From positions 1-12,986 of the forward strand of contig JANYBE010000246.1 of NCBI GenBank assembly GCA_025360945.1: 12,986 bases of DNA. The letters run 5' to 3'. The notes under the pieces are model-generated. The model had not been told where the DNA came from, made no database searches, and worked only from the letters and a program-made list of their open reading frames with translations. The first letter of the stretch is position 1. Each line of letters begins with the position of its first letter. Below are positions 1 through 6,687 of this stretch, in pieces. The position numbers and the translations under genes were made by a program. The stretch comes from Rhizobacter sp. GTDB taxonomy: Bacteria; Pseudomonadota; Gammaproteobacteria; Burkholderiales; Burkholderiaceae_C.

Positions 1-1005
1 GACGACCAGCCCGGCTACACGGTGGTGGAAATCATGCACAAGGCGCTGGCGCCACAGACCGATCCGCACAAGGTGCGCGGCATGTACATCATGGGCGAGA
101 ACCCGGCCATGAGCGACCCCGACCTGAACCATGCGCGCCACGCACTGGCCAGTCTGGAACACCTGGTCGTGCAGGACATTTTCATGACCGAAACCGCCTG
201 GCTGGCTGACGTGGTGCTGCCGGCAACGGCCTGGCCGGAAAAAACCGGCACCGTCAGCAACACCGACCGCATGGTGCAACTTGGCAAGCAGGCCGTCGAG
301 CCACCGGGCCAGGCCAAACCCGATCTGTGGATCATCCAGCAGATCGCACAACGTATGGGTTTGAACTGGCACTATTCAGGTGAACACAACGGCGTCGCAG
401 AAGTATTCGAGGAGATGCGTCAGGCCATGCACACCGCCATCTCGGGCATTACCTGGGAGCGGCTGGAGCGCGAATCCAGCGTGACCTACCCCTGCCTGAG
501 CGCTGATGATCCAGGCCAGTCCACGGTGTTTATCGACAGCTTTCCGACCGCAGATGGCCGTGTCAGGCTGGTGCCAGCCGACATCATTCCTGCCAACGAG
601 CGGCCAGATGTCGACTACCCGTTTGTGCTCATCACCGGTCGCCAGCTCGAGCACTGGCATACCGGCAGCATGACGCGCCGTGCCAGCGTGCTCGATGCAC
701 TCGAGCCGCACGCGACCGCGTCGATGAACGGTGCTGATCTGGCCGACATGGCGATGCATCCCGGCGACGTGGTCACGCTGCGCTCGCGCCGCGGCGAGAT
801 CAGTTTGCATGTGCGTCGCGACGATGGCACGCCGCGCGGTGCGGTATTCGTGCCGTTCGCGTACTACGAGGCTGCCGCCAACTTGATGACCAACGCCGCG
901 CTCGATCCGTTTGGCAAGATCCCCGAGTTCAAGTACTGCGCCGTGCAGGTGCTGGCCGGTGGCACGACGACCGCCGGCGGCGGGTATGGCACCGGCGCGA
1001 GCTGA
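1..1005 (+). CDS. fdsA: Formate dehydrogenase alpha (catalytic) subunit, C-terminal part
   Basis: This is the 3' end of a molybdopterin oxidoreductase; the frame is open from base 1, so the start lies outside the window. 334 residues are present. They read like the C-terminal third of the large subunit of soluble NAD-dependent formate dehydrogenases (FdsA/FdhF type), which oxidise formate to CO2 at a bis-MGD Mo or W centre. Visible marks are YIMGENPAMSDPD (about residues 29-41), the cofactor-contact segment around GTVSNTDR (83-90), and the start of the C-terminal molybdopterin-dinucleotide-binding domain at VLITGR (209-214), continuing with LEHWHTGSMTRR. The protein ends in a Gly/Thr-rich tail. 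The catalytic Cys or Sec and the Fe-S domains are upstream and cannot be checked. fdhD follows after 19 nt on the same strand, as expected for an fds operon. The family is secure; the symbol fdsA rather than fdhF is inference from sequence style and the neighbouring fdhD. Confidence 0.9.
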   Translation, partial: DDQPGYTVVEIMHKALAPQTDPHKVRGMYIMGENPAMSDPDLNHARHALASLEHLVVQDIFMTETAWLADVVLPATAWPEKTGTVSNTDRMVQLGKQAVEPPGQAKPDLWIIQQIAQRMGLNWHYSGEHNGVAEVFEEMRQAMHTAISGITWERLERESSVTYPCLSADDPGQSTVFIDSFPTADGRVRLVPADIIPANERPDVDYPFVLITGRQLEHWHTGSMTRRASVLDALEPHATASMNGADLADMAMHPGDVVTLRSRRGEISLHVRRDDGTPRGAVFVPFAYYEAAANLMTNAALDPFGKIPEFKYCAVQVLAGGTTTAGGGYGTGAS

Positions 1006-1024
1006 ACCCGGCGACCGCGTGCGC

Positions 1025-1867
1025 ATGACGCACGCGAGCGCGCCGCTCACGCAGGCGATCGAGGTGCTCGACGAGTTCGGCGCGACACGCCGGATCGCGG
1101 TTCCCGCCGAGCGGGCGCTGACGGTGTTCGTCGATAAGCGCGAGCTCGTCACGCTGATGACCTTGGGGGCTGCGCCCGAGCTGCTGGTGCTGGGCTATCT
1201 GCGCAACCAGCGCCTGGTCGAGTCGGTGGACGACATCGCCTCGGTCACGGTCGACTGGGACGTGAACGCCGCGGCCGTGAAGACCCGCGCGGGCATCGAA
1301 CGCTTCGACGAGAAGACCGCCAAGCGCGTCGTCACGACCGGTTGCGGCCAGGGCACGGTGTTCGGCGACCTGATGGGCGAGCTCGACTCCATCCGCTTGC
1401 CCTCGGCCGACGAGCCCTCGGCGCGCATCAGCCAGAGTGCGCTGTACGGGCTGCTGAACGCGATGCGAATCCAGGAGAGCACCTACAAATCGGCCGGCTC
1501 GGTGCACGGCTGCGCGCTGTTCCGGCGGGACGAACTGCTGATGTTCGTCGAGGACGTGGGTCGGCACAACGCGATCGACACGATCGCCGGCTGGATGTGG
1601 TTGAACGATGTGAGCGGCGGCGACAAGATCTTCTACACAACCGGGCGGCTGACCAGCGAGATGGTCATCAAGTCGGCGCAGATGGGCGTGCCCATCGTCG
1701 TCTCGCGCAGCGGTATCACGCAGATGGGGCACCAGCTTGGGGTGCAACTCGGCCTTGCGCTGTTTGGCCGGGCGATGAACAAGCACTTCATCTGCTACAG
1801 CGGCCTGGCGCGCTTCGATTCGCAGCCGGAGCCGGCGCGGGCGATCACCGGCGCCGTGCAGGGCTAG
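1025..1867 (+). CDS. fdhD: FdhD/FdsC, formate dehydrogenase accessory sulfur carrier
   Basis: A 280-residue protein of the FdhD family. FdhD takes sulfur from a cysteine desulfurase, passes it to bis-MGD and helps load the cofactor into formate dehydrogenase; it acts in the cytoplasm. Family marks are the N-terminal ERALTVFVDKRELVTLM stretch (about 29-45), the TTGCGQGTVFG loop (104-114), FVEDVGRHNAIDT, TTGRLTSEMVIKSAQMG and the VVSRSG segment. The loop that carries Cys-x-x-Cys in E. coli FdhD here reads C107-G-Q-G110, so only the first Cys remains. The ATG at 1025 was chosen because it leaves a short gap after the upstream gene and gives a normal length. An in-frame ATG at 986 would overlap the upstream gene and cannot be excluded, since neither start has a strong ribosome binding site. 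It probably shares a transcript with the formate dehydrogenase gene, which suits its role as the dedicated chaperone (FdsC). Confidence 0.93.
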   Translation: MTHASAPLTQAIEVLDEFGATRRIAVPAERALTVFVDKRELVTLMTLGAAPELLVLGYLRNQRLVESVDDIASVTVDWDVNAAAVKTRAGIERFDEKTAKRVVTTGCGQGTVFGDLMGELDSIRLPSADEPSARISQSALYGLLNAMRIQESTYKSAGSVHGCALFRRDELLMFVEDVGRHNAIDTIAGWMWLNDVSGGDKIFYTTGRLTSEMVIKSAQMGVPIVVSRSGITQMGHQLGVQLGLALFGRAMNKHFICYSGLARFDSQPEPARAITGAVQG

Positions 1868-1911
1868 TTCGCGCGGTGTGGGGCGCGGATTGACAGACTG
1901 CTATCGATGGG

Positions 1912-1937
1912 GACATCGGAGCACATTGCCCGATGTC
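1912..1937. terminator. Inverted repeat between convergent fdhD and mcp, possible terminator
   Basis: GACATCGG (1912-1919) and CCGATGTC (1930-1937) are perfect 8-bp complementary arms around a 10-nt loop. The repeat sits in the 93-bp gap between the stop of fdhD and the stop of the convergent chemoreceptor gene, where a bidirectional terminator is expected. No T-run follows on either strand, so it is not a classical intrinsic terminator. The call is inference from position and symmetry. Confidence 0.35.
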
Positions 1938-1960
1938 GGCTCGATTCAAGCCTTGCAGCC

Positions 1961-3493
1961 TCAATCGCTCGCGAGCCTGAAGACCGCCACGGTCTGCACG
2001 AGTTGCTGGGCCTGCAGCTTCAGGCTTTCCGCCGCAGCAGCGCTTTCCTCGACCAACGCGGAATTCTGTTGTGTGGCCTGATCCATCTGCGTGACGGCCT
2101 CGCCGACCTGCGCCACACCCGTGCTTTGCTCGGACGTCGCCGCGCTGATCTCGCCCATGATGTCGGCGACGCGGCGGATTGCCGTGACGATCTCGGTCAT
2201 GGTCACGCCGGCCTGATCGACCAGCGCCGTGCCCTCGTCGACCCGTTCGACGCTGGCGGAGATCAGTGACTTGATCTCCTTGGCCGCTTCGGCACTACGC
2301 TGCGCCAGGTTTCGCACCTCGGAGGCGACCACGGCGAAGCCGCGTCCGTGTTCACCGGCGCGTGCCGCTTCGACCGCAGCATTGAGCGCCAGGATGTTCG
2401 TCTGGAAGGCAATGCCATCGATGACGCCGATGATGTCGACGATCTTCTTGGAGCTGTCGTTGATGCCCTTCATGGTCCCGACGACCTGGTTCACCACTTC
2501 GCCGCCTCTGATGGCCACCGTGCTGGCACCGAGTGCCAGTTGATTGGCCTGCCTGGCGTTGTCGGCGTTCTGGCGCACCGTCGAGCCGAGTTCCTCCATC
2601 GACGCGGCGGTCTCCTCCAGTGAAGCCGCCTGCTGTTCGGTGCGGGCGCTCAGATCGTTGTTGCCCGACGAAATCTGCGCCGAGGCCGTCGCCACGCTCT
2701 CCGAGTTCTGGCGAACGTTGGCGACCACCTTGGACAGGCTTCTCTGCATGTCGTTGAGTGCACTGAGCAACTGCGCGAATTCGTCGTTGCCTCGCACACT
2801 GATTGGCACCGACAGGTTGCCAGCGGCGATCGCACGCGTGACGTCCAGTGCACGGTTGACCGGCCCGCTGATGCAGCGGCTGAACCACACGCCAATACCG
2901 AGCCCCGCACAGCACAGCGTGGCCATGACGAACAGACTGATCAGGGTGGCGCGCTTGCCGTCGGCGGCGGCTTGTTCGGATACGGTATTGCTCTCGGCCT
3001 CGATCCTGTTGCCGGCCTCGTCGAGCAGCTTTGCCGGCTCGCGGTCCATGCCGTGCACGGCCTCGTCGCCGGCCGTCGGGTCGAACTTGGCGGCCTTGAA
3101 GGCTTCCAGCCCCTTGCGGTAGCCCTCGCCCATCTTGCTGTGCGCCTGCGCGAACTTGTCGACCAGCGCCCGGCTCTGGCCTTGCGGCAGTGCGTCGTGC
3201 AACTTCCTGGCCTTCTCGGCCACACCGCGCTCTTCCTTTTCGAAGGCGGCCCAGTGCTTTTCCAGCGCCTTTGCATCCTTGCCCCGCAGCAGCGTGTTTT
3301 TCCACTCCTGTACCTGCACCTTGAAGCCAACCAGCATGTCGTTCACGACGCGCTCGTTCGCAGTGTTGTCGTGCACGGTCGTGGCGTAGGTGTTGAGCGA
3401 GCCGTTCAGGCTGCGGATGCCGAAAAGCGCTGCGGCCACGACGAGCAGCAGTGCGGCGGCAAAGGTCAACGGGAGTTTGAAGCTGAGTTTCAT
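1961..3493 (-). CDS. Methyl-accepting chemotaxis protein
   Basis: A 510-residue transmembrane chemoreceptor. It has a short cytoplasmic start, TM1 (about 7-26), a periplasmic helical sensor of about 155 residues, TM2 (about 182-204), a HAMP domain with the conserved SGPVNRAL start (about 209-216), then a long coiled-coil signalling domain. The hairpin tip that contacts CheA and CheW is intact: IDGIAFQTNILALNAAVEA, AGEHGRGFAVVASEVRNLAQ. Likely methylation helices lie around EQQAASLEETAASMEEL and SALVEESAAAAESL. The sensor segment with QEWKNTLLRGKD resembles a group common in Burkholderiales with unknown ligand. There is no C-terminal NWETF-type pentapeptide, so CheR/CheB tethering is not evident. 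The start at 3493 (MKLSFKL) was chosen by family resemblance; an ATG at 3508 adds five residues. It is convergent with fdhD and is not in an obvious che operon. Chemotaxis toward formate or a metal cannot be inferred from the sequence. Confidence 0.95.
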   Translation of the reverse strand: MKLSFKLPLTFAAALLLVVAAALFGIRSLNGSLNTYATTVHDNTANERVVNDMLVGFKVQVQEWKNTLLRGKDAKALEKHWAAFEKEERGVAEKARKLHDALPQGQSRALVDKFAQAHSKMGEGYRKGLEAFKAAKFDPTAGDEAVHGMDREPAKLLDEAGNRIEAESNTVSEQAAADGKRATLISLFVMATLCCAGLGIGVWFSRCISGPVNRALDVTRAIAAGNLSVPISVRGNDEFAQLLSALNDMQRSLSKVVANVRQNSESVATASAQISSGNNDLSARTEQQAASLEETAASMEELGSTVRQNADNARQANQLALGASTVAIRGGEVVNQVVGTMKGINDSSKKIVDIIGVIDGIAFQTNILALNAAVEAARAGEHGRGFAVVASEVRNLAQRSAEAAKEIKSLISASVERVDEGTALVDQAGVTMTEIVTAIRRVADIMGEISAATSEQSTGVAQVGEAVTQMDQATQQNSALVEESAAAAESLKLQAQQLVQTVAVFRLASD

Positions 3494-3594
3494 GGCTTTG
3501 TCTCGCATGGCTAAATGTTTGGCGGAACTCCCGCCGGACGCTGACAGGCGCCCGCGGGTTCCACAAACGGATTAACCGCGATCAAGCGACACTT

Positions 3595-3614
3595 GCATGG
3601 GTCAAAAAACATGC
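3595..3614. repeat. Inverted repeat GCATG-N10-CATGC
   Basis: GCATG (3595-3599) and CATGC (3610-3614) form 5-bp arms around an A-rich 10-nt spacer containing six consecutive A. One insertion would extend the symmetry outward (TTGCATG against CATGCGAA). It lies just upstream of the TATAAA box at 3623 and a second, larger palindrome. It may be a binding site or chance; short arms make this weak on its own. Confidence 0.3.
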
Positions 3615-3622
3615 GAATCGTC

Positions 3623-3653
3623 TATAAATGTATCTGTACACTTACAAGTACAT
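3623..3653. promoter_or_regulatory. TATAAA box and 26-bp operator-like palindrome
   Basis: A TATAAA hexamer (3623-3628) runs directly into a 26-bp imperfect palindrome (3628-3653). The left arm is ATGTA, two unmatched bases, TGTA; then a 4-nt centre; then TACA, two unmatched bases, TACAT. Nine of eleven positions per arm pair. This layout resembles operators of TetR-family repressors (AcrR-like), which are often placed over the core promoter. On the plus strand no good -35 is seen at standard distance. On the minus strand TTGTAA (rc of 3642-3647) with a TATAGA-like element at 15-nt spacing could drive the chemoreceptor. No TetR-type gene is present in the window. The palindrome is directly visible; operator function and target gene are inference. 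Confidence 0.45.
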
Positions 3654-3804
3654 GAAGTCGCTTGCGATGACCGGCGAGGTCATATGGCAAGCCACGTCTT
3701 GGGGCTCTGCGGCCGAGTCGGTGGTACAACACGGTCCGGTATCCGTTGCTCGGCGCTTTCACGCGGGCCACCGTGCCGCCCACCCCCACCAACACGAGAT
3801 CGAC

Positions 3805-3936
3805 ATGAGCGCAGACAAAGACCGTGGCATTCGCCGCCAGAAGCAAAAGCGGGCGAAGGACATCAAGAGGCAGCACCGACAGCAGCGCGCGCCGGTCGGT
3901 ACGACGCCGAAGCCATCAAAGCAGCAAGCGGCGTAG
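3805..3936 (+). CDS. Small, highly basic hypothetical protein (43 aa)
   Basis: A 43-codon ORF starting MSADKDRGIRRQKQKRAK and ending KPSKQQAA. It is very rich in Lys, Arg and Gln, has no hydrophobic segment and no Cys, and is predicted to be a charged, probably largely helical or disordered protein able to contact nucleic acid. GAG about 9 nt before the ATG could serve as a weak ribosome binding site. Its stop lies 13 nt from the convergent end of moeA. The frame continues open upstream to 3628, so a 102-residue version is formally possible, but composition changes sharply at the internal ATG and supports the short form. I do not recognise a named family. It could be a real small protein or a chance frame. 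Confidence 0.5.
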   Translation: MSADKDRGIRRQKQKRAKDIKRQHRQQRAPVGTTPKPSKQQAA

Positions 3937-3949
3937 GCCAGGCTTCCGG

Positions 3950-5263
3950 TCAGATCAGGCCGTCGAACGGCAGCACGTCGACCAGTTCGCCGGCCACGAT
4001 ACTGCCCCGCGCGTGCGGCAGCACGACGAGGCCGTTAGCCTCGCTCATGCTGCGCAGGATGCCCGAGCCCTGCGAGCCGGTGAGACGCACCTGCCATTCG
4101 CCGCTGCCGGCCACCCGCGTGACGATGCCACGCTGGTACTCCGTGCGGCCTGGCTTCTTGCGGATGTCCTCAACGCTCGCGGCGCGCAGCAGCGGCATCG
4201 GCGGCGCGATGGCGCCGCTCATCGCGAGCAGCGCGTCGCGCACCAGCGCATAGAACGTGACCATCACCGCGACCGGGTTGCCGGGCAGGCCGAACAGCAC
4301 GGCGTGGTGGCCGGTGCCGGCTGGGTCGGAGGCGATGCGGCCGATCGCCATCGGGCGTCCCGGACGCATCGCGATGCGCCAGAACAGCACATCGCCGAGT
4401 TCGGCCATCACCTGCTTGGTGTGATCTGCCTCGCCGACGCTCACGCCGCCCGAGGTGATCACCGCATCGGCATGGCGCGCCGCGCTCGTGAACGCGGCCT
4501 TCAGCGCCTCGGGCTCGTCCCGCACCACGCCCATGTCGATCAGCTCGACCACGCCCAGCTTTTGCAGCATTGCCCACAGCGTGTAGCGGTTGCTGTCGTA
4601 GACGCAGCCGGCAGGAAGCGGCTCGCCGATCGAGCGCAACTCGTCGCCGGTCGAGAAGAAGGCCACGCGCAGACGTCGCAGTACCGCCACCTCGCCCTGA
4701 CCGAGCGAGGCAAGCAAGCCGATGTCGGCTGGGCGCAGGACACGGCCGGCGGCCAGTGCGACTTCGCCCACCGCGAGGTCTTCTCCTGCGTGGCGGCGGT
4801 TGTCGCCGGGGCGCACGACGCCGGCGGGGATGCGAACGCTGCTGCCCTCGACCTGGACGAACTCCTGAGGCACGACCGTGTCCAGCCCGGCCGGCATCAC
4901 GGCGCCGGTCATGATGCGCACGCATTCGCCGGCCCCCGCGCGCGCGGTCTCGGCCTGCCCCGCGAAGCCGCTGCCGCAGACGCGCAGCACGCAAGGCGCG
5001 TCGGCGGCGAGGTCGGTGCCGCGCAGCGCGTAGCCGTCCATCGCCGAGTTGTCGTGCGCGGGCACGTCGATGCCGGAGACAAGGTCGTGCGCCAGCACGC
5101 GCCCGAGTGCACTGCGCAGCGCCAGTGTCTCGAACGCGTGCACGCGCGGCACGAGGCGCGCGATGAACTCCTGTGCCTGCGCGACCGGCAACGACTTCGG
5201 GTCGTAGCCATTAACGCAGGAGGCGATCTCCTGCAGCGACGGGGGCAATGTGGTCTCAGCCAT
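3950..5263 (-). CDS. moeA: Molybdopterin molybdenumtransferase MoeA
   Basis: A 437-residue MoeA, slightly longer than the roughly 411-residue E. coli enzyme. It inserts molybdate (or tungstate) into adenylylated molybdopterin, releasing AMP, in the cytoplasm. Seen in order: the N-terminal PAHDNSAMDGYAL motif (68-80), the RIMTGAVMPAG segment (116-126), the MoCF/MogA-like domain with FSTGDEL (203-209), YDSNRYTL (222-229), ITSGGVSVGEADHTK (269-283), MRPGRPMAIG (299-308) and FGLPGNPVAVMVTF (324-337), then the beta-rich C-terminal domain. All expected catalytic acidic and glycine motifs appear intact. Its ATG overlaps the mobA stop by 8 nt (5256-5263), which suggests translational coupling as last gene of the tup-mobA-moeA run. 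Confidence 0.97.
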   Translation of the reverse strand: MAETTLPPSLQEIASCVNGYDPKSLPVAQAQEFIARLVPRVHAFETLALRSALGRVLAHDLVSGIDVPAHDNSAMDGYALRGTDLAADAPCVLRVCGSGFAGQAETARAGAGECVRIMTGAVMPAGLDTVVPQEFVQVEGSSVRIPAGVVRPGDNRRHAGEDLAVGEVALAAGRVLRPADIGLLASLGQGEVAVLRRLRVAFFSTGDELRSIGEPLPAGCVYDSNRYTLWAMLQKLGVVELIDMGVVRDEPEALKAAFTSAARHADAVITSGGVSVGEADHTKQVMAELGDVLFWRIAMRPGRPMAIGRIASDPAGTGHHAVLFGLPGNPVAVMVTFYALVRDALLAMSGAIAPPMPLLRAASVEDIRKKPGRTEYQRGIVTRVAGSGEWQVRLTGSQGSGILRSMSEANGLVVLPHARGSIVAGELVDVLPFDGLI

Positions 5264-5855
5264 GCTGCTGTAACTGCTTCAGTTCGTCCAGAGTGTTGGC
5301 GTTTGCGAAGGCCTGCGCGTCGTCGAACGGCACGTTCACGCAGCGGTGCTGCGCCGTCCACTTGTCGATCTTGCGCTGGCCGCTTTGCGTGAAGCGGACC
5401 AGGCTGTCGCGCAGACCGGTCTTCATCAAGCAGAACACCGGCTGAACCTGCAGCGCATCCCCCTCACGCGTGGCTGCCATCGCGATCTCGGCATCGTGCT
5501 CGAGCAGCGCGTGCACGAGGCGCTGCACCAGATCGTCGGGGAACAGCGGTGAGTCGCAGGGCACGGTCACTAGGTAGGGCGTGTCGCAATGCGCCAGCCC
5601 TGCGAGAAAACCCGACAGCGGGCCAGCGTACTCGGTATTGGCGTCGGGCCAGACCGGCACGCCAAAGGCCGCGTAGGCATCGAGGTTGCGGTTCGCATTG
5701 ATCATCAGCGCGCCGACCTGCGGCACCAGGCGCCTGAGCGCGTGCTGGGCCAGCGGCACGCCGGCGTGGACTTGCAGGCCCTTGTCGACACCGCCCATGC
5801 GGCTGCCGCGGCCGCCGGCCAGGACCAGGCCGGTGATGTGCTGTCTGGCGATCAT
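5256..5855 (-). CDS. mobA: Molybdenum cofactor guanylyltransferase MobA
   Basis: A 199-residue nucleotidyltransferase that links GMP from GTP to Mo-molybdopterin to form MGD, the cofactor form needed by formate dehydrogenase. The GTP-binding start GLVLAGGRGSRMGGVDKGLQ is intact, followed by ANRNLDAYAAFG, DANTEYAGPLSGFLAGL, TVPCDSPLFP and QPVFCLMK, all in the usual order. The ATG at 5855 (MIARQHITG) gives a length close to E. coli MobA (194 aa). An upstream in-frame ATG at 5903 would add 16 residues not seen in the family and overlap tupA by 35 nt, so it was rejected. The gap from tupA is 13 nt and no clear Shine-Dalgarno is visible, so translation may depend on coupling. It overlaps moeA by 8 nt. 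Confidence 0.95.
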   Translation of the reverse strand: MIARQHITGLVLAGGRGSRMGGVDKGLQVHAGVPLAQHALRRLVPQVGALMINANRNLDAYAAFGVPVWPDANTEYAGPLSGFLAGLAHCDTPYLVTVPCDSPLFPDDLVQRLVHALLEHDAEIAMAATREGDALQVQPVFCLMKTGLRDSLVRFTQSGQRKIDKWTAQHRCVNVPFDDAQAFANANTLDELKQLQQHG

Positions 5856-5868
5856 CAGGCGAGTGTAG

Positions 5869-6687
5869 TCAGCGGTTTGCGTTGGGAAAGAACAATTGCT
5901 CACCGCCGATCTTGTAGGCCGCGATCATGGCCTGGCCGTCGGCCGAGACGATCCAATCCGAGAACGCTTGCGCGAGCTCGGTCTTGGTGTGCGGATGCTT
6001 CGCCGGGTTCACCACGATCACGCCGTACTGGTTGAACAGCCGCGTGTCGCCCTGGACCAGGATCGCGAGCGAGCCGCGGTTCTTGAACGTGAGCCAGGTG
6101 CCACGGTCGGCGAGCACGTAGGCTTCGGCGCTTGATGCAATGTTCAGCGCCGGGCCCATGCCGCAGCCGCAGGCGCGGTACTCGAACGGGCGGGCAGGCG
6201 ATTTGACAGCAGGGTCATCGACGCCCGCGATCTTCCAGTAGCGCAACTCGGCTGCATGCGTGCCGCTCTTGTCGCCGCGCGAGACGAATGCGGCGCGCGA
6301 GGTGGCCAACTTGCTCAGTGCGGCGACCACGTCCTGCCCCTTCACGCCGGCCGGGTCGGCAACCGGGCCGATCAGCACGAAGTCGTTGTACATCACGGCG
6401 CGGCGCGCCAGGCCGAATCCCTCGGCGACGAACTTCTCTTCGGCCGGCTGGTCGTGCACGAACAGGATGTCGGCGTCGCCGCGCCGGCCCATGTCCAGCG
6501 CCTGGCCGGTGCCTTGCGCGACGACGCGCACGTCGATGGCGGTCGCTTTCTTGAACGCCGGCAGCAGGTGCGCGAACAGGCCCGATTGCTCGGTGCTGGT
6601 GGTTGAGGCCATCACGATGCTGCGCTCCTGCGCCAGCGCAAGCATCGTCATCAACGTCAGTGCCGCGAACAGCGCGGTCTTCGTCAC
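5869..6687 (-). CDS. tupA: Tungstate/molybdate ABC transporter, periplasmic binding protein (TupA-like)
   Basis: A 272-residue periplasmic oxyanion-binding protein. It has a signal peptide (about 1-19, hydrophobic core ALFAALTLMTMLALA), then the TupA hallmarks: MASTTSTEQSGLFAHLLPAF (26-45), VAQGTGQAL and GDADILFVH (about 56-78), and FVSRGDKSGTHAAE (134-147). These are typical of the TupA/WtpA-type group selective for tungstate, rather than ModA. The GTG start at 6687 was chosen because it places the signal peptide at the N-terminus and overlaps the tupC stop as GTGA. The frame is open further upstream only as the antisense-like shadow of tupC. A Cys-Gly-Cys (173-175) sits in the mature domain. 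Whether the ligand is tungstate, molybdate or both cannot be told from sequence; the neighbouring Mo-cofactor genes fit either. Confidence 0.9.
   Translation of the reverse strand: MTKTALFAALTLMTMLALAQERSIVMASTTSTEQSGLFAHLLPAFKKATAIDVRVVAQGTGQALDMGRRGDADILFVHDQPAEEKFVAEGFGLARRAVMYNDFVLIGPVADPAGVKGQDVVAALSKLATSRAAFVSRGDKSGTHAAELRYWKIAGVDDPAVKSPARPFEYRACGCGMGPALNIASSAEAYVLADRGTWLTFKNRGSLAILVQGDTRLFNQYGVIVVNPAKHPHTKTELAQAFSDWIVSADGQAMIAAYKIGGEQLFFPNANR

Larger units (their letters stand above)
3494..3804. other. AT-rich intergenic region between mcp and the small ORF
   Basis: About 310 bp without a well-supported gene. The half next to the chemoreceptor holds its leader, including a GGCGG-5-CCGCC hairpin (3521-3535). 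The middle (about 3590-3655) is clearly AT-richer than the rest of the window and carries two inverted repeats and a TATAAA box. The remainder (about 3660-3800) is GC-rich with no recognised motif. An open frame from 3628 runs through this area into the small ORF and could encode a 102-residue protein, but its first 59 residues resemble nothing I know and it would begin inside the palindrome. Confidence 0.5.

Noticed and set aside
3628..3804. 59-residue upstream extension of the small basic ORF
   Set aside because: It would start inside the 26-bp palindrome, has no ribosome binding site and shows no recognisable sequence; kept only as an alternative start.
3824..5392. Long plus-strand open frame of 522 codons opposite moeA
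   Set aside because: Its product is rich in His, Arg, Ala and Asp with no recognisable domain, as expected for the antisense of a GC-rich gene; moeA and mobA on the other strand have full family motifs.
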